Part shown: positions 42,920 through 53,690 of the stretch, in pieces | How positions within the stretch are numbered: the first letter of the stretch is position 1 | Layout of the letters: each line of letters opens with the position of its first letter | Translations under genes and position numbers: made by a program | Assembly: GCA_023055355.1 (NCBI GenBank) | Contig: JALJCS010000036.1 | Location: forward strand, 1,057,501-1,121,500 | Direction: 5' to 3' | DNA length: 64,000 bases | Source of the DNA: Agelaius tricolor | Taxonomy: Eukaryota > Chordata > Aves > Passeriformes > Icteridae | The notes under the pieces: model-generated | Told to the model about the DNA's origin: nothing | What the model saw: only the letters and a program-made list of their open reading frames with translations | Database searches by the model: none

Positions 42920-44330
42920 TTCATGTCCCTCCTCCCTGAAGCTCCTTCCTCCGAGCCCCGGTTCCGAGCTCGCTGGAGCTGTCTGGGGAGCAGCAGCACC
43001 GGCCCCGCCCGCTCTGAGCGGATCCCGCGGGGTGCGACCGTCCCGGGCTCGCTCAGCCCGGCCGGGATTCGCCGGGAGCATCCCCGGCCCGAGCCCGGAC
43101 ACCGCCCGTGTCCCGTCCCGTGGCAGCGGCCCCGGGCAGCCCCAGCGTGGGGCAGAGCAGCCACGGAAGGGCAAAGCCGCCCACTGTGAGGGGATGGGGC
43201 AGCAAATCCCGCTCCCACCGCCAGCGACCCTGCCCGGGCAGCGCAGAGCGCGGGACAGCCCCGGGCCGGGACACGGGGTGTGCCACCGAACCCTCCGGTG
43301 CGCGGCCCCGCCGCTGTCCCTGCCCTGCCCTGCCCCGCCGCTGACCCCGGCCCGGCCCCGGCACTCACTTGCCCCGGCACTCACCGGCCCCGCCGCTGAT
43401 CCCGGCCCCGCCGCTGATCCCGGCCCGACCCCGCCGCTGACCCCGGCCCGGCCCCGGCCTCCAACTCCGGCTCCCGGTCCAGCGCCGCAGCCGCTTCCTC
43501 CTCGGCGCATCCGGTTGGCCTCCAGCGCTGTCAATCAAAGGACCGTCCCCAAGATGCGGGCAAGGATTGGCTGCTGCGCGGAGAAGGGATCTGGCCCAGC
43601 CTATGGGCGCAGGGCTCTGAGGGGCCGGGCGGAAGAAGTCGCGTTCCGCCGCTCGGTTGGGGCGGGACGAGGCGGTCCCGCGAGCCCCGCCCGGAGCGTT
43701 CCCCGGCCCAGAGCTGCAGGGACAGCCACGGCCCCGCGCCTTCCCCCGCTTTGCCCCGGTGGGACCCGTTCCTCCCGCCCTCCCCGTGTGCGCGGCTCCC
43801 GGTGGCGCGAACAGCAGCCGGAGCCGCCTTAAAGCTTATGCGCAAAGCTCCTCCGCCGAGCCATCTTAAACCAGCCGCGGTCGCGCTGAGAACTCGCCTG
43901 TGATTGGGCGCCTGCTCACAGTAACAAGCACGGTGATTGGATGAGAGCTGAGGCGGCTGTTGTCTCGGTAACCGGTTGTCCGCATTCCCGGGGCCGCTGA
44001 GGGCCGGGGATGAACGGGCAGGAACCGGCAGGAACGGGCGGATACAGACAGCACACCACCCCTGAGCACACCCCCTGAGGGTCGGGGATCTCCCCGGTGC
44101 CCCCCGCGCCGCCTCAGCCGTTCAGGTACCCGCCGTTCCCAGCGCCGCCTCACCTGGGCGAGGCTGGGCCGTGAGGCGACTTCCGGTGGCACCTCAGGCG
44201 AGGCCTCAGGTGAGGCCCTAGAGGGCTCCACCTCATCCCTCACCTGGGCTCCCCTCGCCCCCGAGCCATCGCCCCGAGCGCCGGTTCTCTCAATGCAGAC
44301 AGCAAAGGCCATTGCTCTGCAGCCTCGGCC
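42920..44330 (-). promoter_or_regulatory. NIPAL3: CpG-island promoter of NIPAL3, possibly bidirectional
   Basis: A CpG island of about 1.4 kb carries inverted CCAAT boxes (ATTGG at 43566-43570, 43903-43907 and 43936-43940) and many GC boxes. Two minus-strand donors 16 bp apart (exon ends at 43385 and 43369, each followed by GTGAGTGCC) could end an untranslated first exon of NIPAL3; a further donor lies at about 44148. In other vertebrates NIPAL3 and STPG1 are arranged head to head here, so the island may drive plus-strand transcription too, but no plus-strand coding exon was recognised. Open frames through the island are compositional. Confidence 0.6.
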
Positions 44331-45365
44331 CTGCTGCACGTTGAGAGCCGGGACTGAGCTTAGAAACAAAATCCCGGCTCTGCCCTGAATCGTGACACTG
44401 GACGCGTGGGCTGTGACCGGATCCCCGCCCTTCCAGCTCAGGGATGCTGCGGAGCATGAGGTACCTCTGGCGCAACAGCACCGCTCGGTGCCATGTCCCG
44501 AAAATAAACAGCACTCACCACAGTGAAGGGTGAAAACATCAACCACGCTAAGGTTTTTCGCTCAAAGCACAACCAGGGTTCGTTACTGGAGCAAATCAAG
44601 GGGTATCTGGAATTATTTATAGCTACAGTGGGTTAGAGGAGTTCCAGATCCACAGTTCCTCCTCTTGGGGATAAACCAGCACAAGGGAATAAGAAATGCA
44701 ATCAAACAAAACATTCATCAGCAGCAGTGTTTCCAAAGGTATTTTTAAATAAACCAGGGAAATGAAATGCAGGAGTGACTGCTGGTTTTCTGGCAGGAAT
44801 GCTGCATTAATGTTTGATTTGCCTTTATCTTACACATCCCATTTCAAAGGACAGCTGCTGTTGCATTCACATGTTTCCTCCATCTCCATATTCAGTGTTG
44901 TTATCCTTGGCTGCTCTTCTTAGGTTTCAAGATTTCCTTATAAACACCACAGGAAAGGGAACTCAAACTGGGGGAAAAAGAAAGAGATTTACGTCTCAGT
45001 CAAAGGAATTTCAGTATAACCAAAAATGTTTGAAGTTTAGGAGGGTTTTTTGACACTGGTAATGATCCTGTTCTGTGACAAAAATAGCAACAAATTTAGA
45101 TCAAAGTCATTACATTAACTTTATAATCTCAACTGATAACAGCAGGAGAAATGGCAATGCAATATGAGTGGTTTAAGCCTGGTGGATGCTCTCACCTGTG
45201 CCACCTCCCTGTGTCCCACCCAGCAGCCCTGGCCCTGTTTGTCCCGGGTGTTTGAGCCCCCCAGACGCACACCTGACATTTCTTCAGCAGTGCTGCTGCT
45301 CATCCTTGTGCAGGGACACCACCAGGGGTGTCCCCTCTCTCTTGGGATCTCTGCTGCTCACAGTC
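44331..45365. other. Upstream of NIPAL3: no gene seen
   Basis: Ordinary non-coding sequence to the right of the NIPAL3 CpG island, with AT-rich stretches around 44.6-45.1 kb. No exon or known repeat is recognised. Confidence 0.5.
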
Positions 45366-45640
45366 ACCCCAAGGTGTGTTAGAAAATTTATTTTCCCAGC
45401 CCAGTGCTCAAAGAAGGAGTCAGAGCTCTTCAGTTCTCCTTCTCAAGGCTGTTTATTGTTTCTTATCTATAAAATTCTTTCTCCTGTCTAAAAACCTCAA
45501 AAATCTATTTTTCACCCTGTGATAAATTCACTGTCATTCTACTTAAACTTTCATGGCTTGTAAATCTTCATATAAGGTTGGTAATTGTTTTTTCCATGGG
45601 TCAAGATCAAAGGCACAGGGGTCCTGGGCTCTGTGCCAGG
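45366..45640 (-). mobile_element. Probable LTR 3' part of an avian ERV
   Basis: On the minus strand the order is 'aagtagaatgacagtgaatt', 'atagataagaaacaataaac' (polyadenylation signal), 'tgaagagctctgactccttc' and an end at 'aaaataaattttctaacaca'. It resembles the U3-R-U5 end of an ERV LTR that I have seen in songbird genomes, but I cannot name the family. GC-rich sequence at 45640-45960 may belong to the same element or be unrelated. Confidence 0.4.
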
Positions 45641-48600
45641 GTCTCTGAGCCCCCCGGGCAGGGGCTGGAGCCCTCCAGGGCAGCCAGAGGAGTTCCCTGG
45701 GTTCCGGCCCCTCTCCCTGCCCGTCCGTGCTGCCCTTCCCGCGGCTCCCAGGTGTTCGGGAATTCCATCCGCCCTCCTCCCACCAGCAGAGGGAAGCAGA
45801 AGGATGCGTTAAACCCGCGGCGCTTTCCCAGCCAGCACTCGCAGGTGCCAAGGGCCTCCTGGGCTTGCTGGATGCACCTTCCCAGCTGCTTCCTCAGCTG
45901 GGGGAAGGAGGATGCCCTTCCACAGCCTCCCGCTGTCTGGGGACTGCGTGGTAACCCCAGAACTCCCAAAATTACGTGCAGGAAGGATTTCTGAAACTCG
46001 GTACCGGGTATGTAAAGTAGGTACATCAAGGAGGTGTTTGGCATCTTCCCCTCTTTCTTCTCCTGCCTTTAGCATCTTCTCTTTCTTCTCCTTGCTTTGA
46101 TCTCTTGCTCCTTGCTTGTCTCTCCCATCTCAGTGATATCAGGAGCGCATTATCTTAGGGTTGAATAACAGCAATCAAGGACGTAAAGGACAAAAAAAGA
46201 TGAGGGGAAAATGATCAAGGTGGAGAAGTTGCTTAAAGACTTTGTGTAGGCGCCATCAGTCTGCCTGGTCAGCTTCCAGCAGAGCCAGCTGACCTGATGC
46301 TGAGCTGTGACTAAAGCAGGGCAGGCAGAGTCTGCAGAGAGCTCCTCAGAGCACTCCCTTCCCTTTGAGAATTTCCTGCTCGAAGGGCAGAGTGGGCAGC
46401 AGGCCAAACCACAAACTACACAAGGGCTTGGCTGCTTCTCTCCAAGGCTTTATCCCTGGAGAAGAGTTCCTGCAGCAGGTCACAAGGGGAGGCACTGAGA
46501 CATCCACACCAGGCCTTTTGGGGGCTGCTGCCTTGGTTTCCCCAGCTGCAGGACTTGGCCATGCCCCCCTCAGCCATTCTGGAGCACATTCCTTGAGTCA
46601 GGGATAAATGCCAGCACAGGAAGTTACCCACTTGCAATTTAGGCAGTGGAAGGAGCTTATTTGTCTCTCAGTGCCTGACCTGGAACACCCAAGAGGTGAC
46701 TTGACCCACTTGTGTCACTCTGCCAGTTCACCCCTGCAGGACCCAGCCACTGGAGCTGGGAGCTACTGCTGGGTTTCCCTTGCATCACCCAAACACAATT
46801 CCTGGCACTCTGAGGCGTGCAGGAGCTGAATCTCCAAGGGCGTGGAGGTGCCTGATCTCCAGTTCCCCTCAGCAGCACTGGGTGATGATGGATGTGCCAA
46901 ACCCAGGGCACAGGAGGGGAGAAGGGCTTCAGAGCCTTTCCCAGCACGTGCTGTCCTGGAAGGAATCAGACCATGCTGCCCACAGGAGCTGCCCTGGCTG
47001 GCCAGGGATTGCATCCAGCCCTCCAGGCTGGGCAGCAGCAGCCAAGCCTGGCAGCAGCAGGGCACAAGGAGCTTGCAGATGCAGTTTTTTATCAGCTGCT
47101 CTGGAAACCTGCTGCAATTTTAATAATCAGCTCCAGCAGAATTGGGCAGGTCCTGCTTCCCTCAGCACAACCCCGCTGGCCACGGGGCACGGGCTGGACA
47201 ACCTCGAGCACATGGCAGGGCCACGTGGAGAGGGACCCTGTGGCCAGGGCAGTGCAGGCTCTCTTGTGGTTCTGGTTGTTGATAAGGAACAGCTGCCTCA
47301 GGATCCTGCTCCCTGCAGGTGAACCCTCAGACCACATCTTCAGAAATCCCTGTAATTTTGGAGCAGCCCAAGTCAGAGCAGCTCTGCTCAAGTTCGTGGA
47401 GTTGCAGCACACACCTCAAATTTTGAGCTGTCCTGAAACGTTTTCGTACAAAGAAAAATGAGTGGAAAAGATGATTTTGTGCTGAGCTGCTTGATAACTC
47501 AAGGGGTATTTTTACAGGAAAGGCTGAATCCAGCAGAAGACTGATTCCTTGGCCTCTCATTCCTTGCAGAGCTCTCCCATTCTCATGGAGTGGCCCATAT
47601 TTGGGGTTTGTTATTTTTAGCACCATAGTAGCACCGTTCCACTTGTCCGTGCATGCAGCCAGGAACAGCTCAGCTGAGGGAGGAAAAGGGAGCAGGAGGA
47701 GTTCCCTGTGATCTCACTGTAAATCAGCAGCTTCTGCAGCAGCCAGCACTGCCTGCCCACTCCCTGCCACTCTTCCCTTCAGCCTTTGGTAAGGCCAAGC
47801 AGAGCAGGAGCCTCCATTCCCCTCCCAGCCATTCCTGGTGGTTCCTGGAGGGGTTTGAGTCATTCCGGGGTTGCTGCTGCTGTGGCCAAGCACAGCTTCC
47901 ATCTGGATGGGGTTTTTAATCTGCCCTTGGCTCATCCATTCCCCTCCTTTGAGCCTGCCTTCTTCCCTGCTCCTGCCAAACACAGTCAAACCCCTTCATC
48001 CTCGTGTCTCTATGAGTGCAATCATGCTCCAGCTGCTTCATTTGCTCCTCAGCTGCCATTGCCTTGTTCTTCAATCCCAGGCCTTCCCTGTTCTCTGCCT
48101 TCTGTGCCATTTGGGGAGGGGACATGGGATCACTGCCAGAATCCAACTCTCAAGTCACCAGAAGAGGAACCAAGGCACCTCCAGAGTGTTTTCCATTGGT
48201 AACTGGCAGACAAGACAATTAATGATGTTCACACAATGTTCCTAAAGACCAGGAACTTCAGTTCTTCCCATCCTACACACTGGAATAATTTCACATTTGT
48301 GTTAGTATAAAGCTGTTCTTTTATCTTCATGGTCCCAGACCTTCCAGTTCCCACTGGGATTGGCAGAAGTAGGACATGAAGGGCATTCAGCCCTTCTTGG
48401 GACCACATCTGAAAAGCTGGAGGGATCACGTACAACTCAGGCAGGGCTGGATTTATTTGGCTCTATAAATAGAATCCTGCCCAGTCCTCTTTTTGAAAAG
48501 CCCAGGAAAAGAAGGGAGGCAGGAAAGGTGTGGTACTGCAAATAAAGCATTCTGCCCACATGCTGCATTAATTAGGCCCAGCTCAGAAGTTACAGGTGGG

Positions 48601-48900
48601 ATTTTAGATGTGCTGTGGCTCCCAGTCCATACAAATTGCCCTGTAGACAGCAGAGAAATTTGATCTTCCCCATCCCCAGAATCACTCAGCTTTCCATGCA
48701 ACAGGAGGCTTGCATTAAAGGATTACAATTTTGAAACTCTGAAGGCACCTACCTCGATGCACAGTTAAAATTAAAGCATGAAATTTGTGTGCCTTGGAAA
48801 GCAAAACAGGAAATACAAAAATAGCAGCTGGGATGGTGGGTTTGGTTCTGGCCACCCTAACTCTAAAAAAGGCACGGGCAGGTGACACCTGGGGCACTGC
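45641..48900. other. Gene-poor region, no exon recognised
   Basis: Mixed GC-moderate sequence with overlapping short frames on both strands. The longest (plus 46780-47461, minus 45607-46044) overlap one another and have no domain that I recognise. STPG1 exons would be expected hereabouts on the plus strand, but its P-G-P-G-x-Y repeats were not found. Confidence 0.45.
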
Positions 48901-48905
48901 TGGGC

Positions 48906-49216
48906 TCAGGGGGTCTCACCTGGTGGCACTTCTGGGCTCATGGGGTGCAGGGTCTCACTTGGTGGCACTGCTGGGCTCAGGAGGTGCAGGGTCTCACCTG
49001 GTGGCACTGCTGGGCTCAGGAGGTGCAGGGTCACTCCTGGTGGCACTGCTGGGCTCAGGGGGTGCAGGGTCTCACCTGGTGGCACTGCTGTGGAGCTGTG
49101 CCAGGGTCACTCCTGGTGGCACTGCTGTGGAGCTGTGCCAGGGTCTCACCTGGTGGCACTGCTGGGCTCAGGAGGTGCAGGGTCTCACCTGGTGGCCCTG
49201 CTGTGGAGCTGTGTCA
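48906..49216. repeat. About 39-bp minisatellite, 7-8 degenerate copies
   Basis: Units of about 39 bp built on GGTCTCACCTGGTGGCACTG plus CTGGGCTCAGGAGGTGCAG alternate with a variant ending GTGGAGCTGTGCCAG and a GGGTCACTCCTGG variant. The unit is close to a multiple of 3, so plus-strand frames stay open for 128-227 codons with a cycling peptide; I do not treat these as genes. Confidence 0.92.
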
Positions 49217-52200
49217 GTTCCTGCAGCTCAGCACCTGCCTTCAGGTTGAGTTCCTCAAGTCCTGCTGATTCACCCTTGTGCAAGTCACTTAACTGTTCTG
49301 TGCCTGCTGCCCAGCCCTGCAGGTGCCCAGGCTGCACAGGGTGTTGTAAGCCCTCATCCACAGGAATTCTCAGGCTGTTGGAGATGTGGGAGCTGTTAAG
49401 AGAGCGCCGAGTGTCATCAGCCATTATCAGATGGGTTATAATAACATACACACACCTCCTGCCTGCTCTGTCCCTGGCGTGGTGGCTTGGCTGTAGCTCA
49501 GATTGCTTTGGGATTTTGTTCTTTCTAGAGGGAGTTTTTGAGTTTTTCCCCAGTTTTGAGCCATTCCCCAGTGAGCTGTGCCCTCTGAGAGTGCTCCTGG
49601 AGCAGCCCCATCCCCTGTGCTGAGGCAGACTCCACAATATGTGATGACTCTGCAGAGCTGCTTAACACCGAGTGAACACACAGCTTAATCAGCTTAATAA
49701 GCTGCCACTCATCAGCTGAGACACCTTAACTGCCTGCAAGCACGCTCCTGAAGCAATTCATGCTTTCACAGTCACTTGGTGGTGTTGATACATCAGCAGA
49801 GGTGCTTTCCCTCCCAGTCTGGGTGTGCAGAGAGCACAGGGAGCAGTGCTGGGCCTCAGTCCTGCTCACTCCCAGCCCCTGCTGCGGGACTCTGAGCTCT
49901 GCTGCAGTGACTCAGGCTGAGCACCTGCCCCAGCATGTTCTCTGTTGATTAAACTGCTTTGCAGGCCATAATTATTTTCTCTATCATGGTATAATGGCTC
50001 TGCATCGTATTAATTTTAACATTGTAAGAATTTGCTTCTGGGAACGGCCTTCTTGAATTAATCCCTGACTCATGATTTACTGGGGGAGATAATATCTAAC
50101 CTACAAGAGGCAGAACAGGAAACTATCTATTTAAAAGATGGCAGTGGCTGATAATTTATGGCTATAGACAAAGAGATATCTCAGAAGAAGAAGGTGGACA
50201 GATCCTGCAGTTTCGTGGTCACTGCTCTCCCTCAGCAAAAAGGAGCTTTTGTGTAGTCACTGGAGGATCTGCTTTTGAGTGACAGGTTAAAAGTGAGGGG
50301 GAAGAAAAGGAGTGAGAAACAAGGAAAGTGTCCAAGCAGACCTCAAAGCCATCCTCAGCTTGGGACCAAACCCTGTATCACAACACAGGCAGTTCAACAT
50401 CTCAGCATGTCACCAGCTTGCCACAGGAAACAAGGAGAAAAAAGGGAAAAAAGCATCATCTTTTTGTGTCTGAATCTGTAATCCAGGAGCTTTCTTACCC
50501 CTCTCCTCTCCAGCTTGAGCTGGACACTCCCCATCACTGATGAGGCCTGGCCATCAGGTGCTTCCTCTCATTACAGTCCATTAGCAAAGTCAATCTAAGA
50601 GTCAGCAATAAAGGCTTGAAATCCCAGAGGACGTTGCAGCAGGTAAAGCTGCATCCTGGTAATCCAAAGGATTTTGTCCCATGTCACTGTGATCTATGCT
50701 ATGATTTAAGGTAACTCAAACAACTCTTGGCACCACAGATTCCCAAAATTCCCTCTCCTGGAATTCTGGGGCCCTGAACAAAATCTGGCACATAGAGGTG
50801 AAGGAGGATTGTGGACACAGCAGCCACACAGAGACATTTCCTGCCAGTGTCAGGTCCTGGGCAGTCCCAGAGAGCTCTTCCCACCCCTGGGAAGCTCTCC
50901 CAGATTTTGGTGAGTGCTGCTGGCAGCTGTAGCCACTCACAGGGAGACATCTGGCTTTGAAACGTGGCTTTGCCTTTGTTGGTCATCACCCACAGGTAAA
51001 GGCAATTCAAAGGCATCCCCAAGCCCTTTTTCCTTCTGAAACTCATCATTTCTGCAAGCAAAGCAGTACCACTTTGCCCTGGCAGGGTTTGTAGCCCAAA
51101 CCACAAGAGGAGTTAATTTGGAAAAATTTGGGGAATGGCTTTCTCCATGTCTGTGATCCTGGAGCTGGGAGGGAGGGAGGGAGGGAGGGAGGATGGTGCT
51201 GCTGACCTTGGCTCTGCTCCCCCAGGAGCTCCTTCACACACAGCCAGACCTTCTTAGGGCATGCTGGGCTGACTGAGAAGGTACCTTTGAACCTCTGCTG
51301 GGAGAACCATCCAGAAACCACCCTGGGACTTTGGAGTAGCTGCAAGGGATCAGCAGAACACCCCACAACACTGGAAATGCCACAGACTTCAGGGGAAGCC
51401 ACACTGGTGCATAATGCACCAAGCTTCAAAAGATCTCCTGGCCCTTTGCCCCTGAGGGTGAGACCTGGGGTGAGGGCACAGAGTTTATCTGGGAGCTGAC
51501 AGCAGCTGGGAGCTCTCCTGTTTGATTCCCTGAAATTGCTGATGGTGCTTTTGTTCCTGGGCTCAGGACTGACTTCAGTGTTGCCTTATCAGTGTCCCTG
51601 GAAATCAGCTCTGCCCAGCACCTTCCCAGTCCAGCAGCAGCTCCCCCACATGCTCCTGTCACATTGGTTCTTTCCCTTTCTCACATTCCCTGCTGGATGC
51701 ACTCTCCTTCCTCAGTGCCTGGTATTTACATCCCTTTCCCGTTTGTCTTGTAGGCCATCCCAACATGGATTCCCTCACCAGGGAATGACATCTTCCAGTC
51801 AAAGACTTCCCACCCAACAAGGAACAAGGAATGAACTCCAGATTTATTCCAGAGTCTGCAGCCTCAGCCACACAAACCCAGCAGGGAAGCAAAGGAAACT
51901 CCTTCCAGGTGAGTGCAGCCTGGAAGACACCCCACTGCCATGGGATACATGAAAATCCATCCCAGGAGGGTGATCCCAGAGTGTCCTGGTGCCAAGGGGA
52001 TGGCTGTTGTCCCCAGGAAGTGGCTGGGAGGTGGCAGTGCCTGGAAGGGCAGTGTGGGCTGGGAACAGCCTGGAGCAGTGGATCAGGGGCCCTTTATCAG
52101 CTGATCTCCCAGACATTTACAAACAGTAATTAAACCTGCACACCCTGGGATGTGGGGGCCACTTCTTATCCCCATGGCATGGAGCAAGAAGCCAGAGCAC

Positions 52201-53690
52201 ACCTACCTCACCTGGAAAAAGATTCCTCACATCCCAAGCAGAGGCTTTGGGCTGGTTTAGTGCCTGAACTCTCCCCAGAGGAGCACTGAGGATGTGGGGA
52301 CCCTGGGCAGGAATGGGGAGGGACACTCCTGTCTGCACAGCAGCCAGGGCAGCTGCTGGATAAACCTGGCCATTCCCCCTGGCCATTCCCCCTGGCCATT
52401 CCCCTGCTGGGCTGGCAATGGGAGCAATGGGAGCTGGAGAGAGGCTCACTGTAACGGTGCTTCCTGGGAGCCAGAACTGCCATTCCCAGCTATTCCATCC
52501 TGCCACCTCTTCAGAGGGATGGAAAGACACGACAGAAACTCTCCCAAGCCCTCCCACCCCTCGGGATCCTCATGGGAAGACAAATAAATCCATCAGCAGA
52601 TCGTTCAAAAACATTTATTGTCACCACACAGTGACGTTGCAGGCCTGAGATTAAGATCATCAATAAATTCCTGACTGTGGAAAAGAATGAGCCCATGAGA
52701 AAGCCCAGGGCTCTCCTTACCCAACAGGGAAATCTTTACTACATCTCTCAGCAGCTGGATCTTCTATCAGGGGTTTGGGGAATAGGAAGCTGGGAGGGAA
52801 GCAATGCCAGGAGGGATTTGATAAGGACAGAGGGCTGGAGGAAAGGGCAAATTAAATATGAGGAGGGAAGATCCCCAGCCTGTTATCAGAAAACACACAA
52901 ACACTCCACACCCAGCTGCAGCCTTAGAGCTGCTCCCTCTGCTGTGGGAGGGCAGCAGGGACTCCAGCTGGGGCCCTTTGGCATCCCTGTCCTGTTCCAG
53001 CACTGCCTGCACAGGGGAGCAGCCAGGTCTGTGCAGGGCTGGACCATGGCACATCCATGGATTTTACAATAAACACCACAGGCTGTCCATAGCGCTTCCA
53101 CTTCCCAGAGCTCTTCATCTCCCACAGATTTTGGCTTAGAAGGATTAAGCATCACCCTGAGGGCCACACAGCAGCCCTGGAGTCCTCACTACCAGCTCCT
53201 TGTCCAGCTTGGCTGGCTCATATTTTACAGTATTATTTTTAAAGGTAAGGTTGAAAAAATAAAAGATTGTTTGCAGTGTAAAGGCCATTAAAGCATCACT
53301 GACTGTCAGGGCTTTGGACAAACAGGTTCTGTGAGTTCTGTGTGTGTAAAACTCACATCACTGACTGTTGGTACAACACATTCCAGCTGCACAATTCCTC
53401 TCTTTGATGGGAAGAGGGGAGCACTTGCAGGGGACAGGGTGGGGGCACAGAGCAGCATCAGAAACCCCAGCACCTCTTTGCTCTGGCTTCACCAGAGCCT
53501 TCCTCCCCCAGAACTGAGTGAAATGGGAGAAGAAACACATCCTGCAGCTTGGAATCAGAAAGTACCTGGGGAAGCAGGAGGAGGGCCCCACCTCGGAGAG
53601 GAATGGGTTAAACACAGCGCCCAGGCAGAGCAGGGGCAGCTGCAGAGCTGGGTGCCCACCGTGACAGCAGCACCGGTGAGGCAGGCACAG
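49217..53690. other. Gene-poor region, no exon recognised
   Basis: Non-coding as far as I can see. It includes an AT-rich block (49960-50180), a (GGGA)n run (about 51168-51192), a short triple repeat of 'ggccattccccct' (52369-52402) and a minus-strand AATAAATGTTTTTGAAC signal (52616-52604) that looks like a transcript end without an identifiable gene upstream of it. Confidence 0.45.
51166..51193. repeat. (GGGA)n microsatellite
   Basis: A short perfect run of about six GGGA units in non-coding sequence. Confidence 0.9.

Noticed and set aside
43032..43832. 266-codon plus-strand and 220-codon minus-strand ORFs
   Set aside because: They lie in the NIPAL3 CpG island, overlap each other and match nothing recognisable; the plus-strand frame does not look like STPG1.
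46780..47461. 180- and 189-codon overlapping plus-strand ORFs
   Set aside because: Two different frames over the same bases, each with low-complexity composition and no recognised family; minus-strand frames overlap them too.
48785..49623. 154- to 227-codon plus-strand ORFs
   Set aside because: The 39-bp minisatellite unit is close to a multiple of three and lacks stops; the peptides cycle and have no conserved domain.
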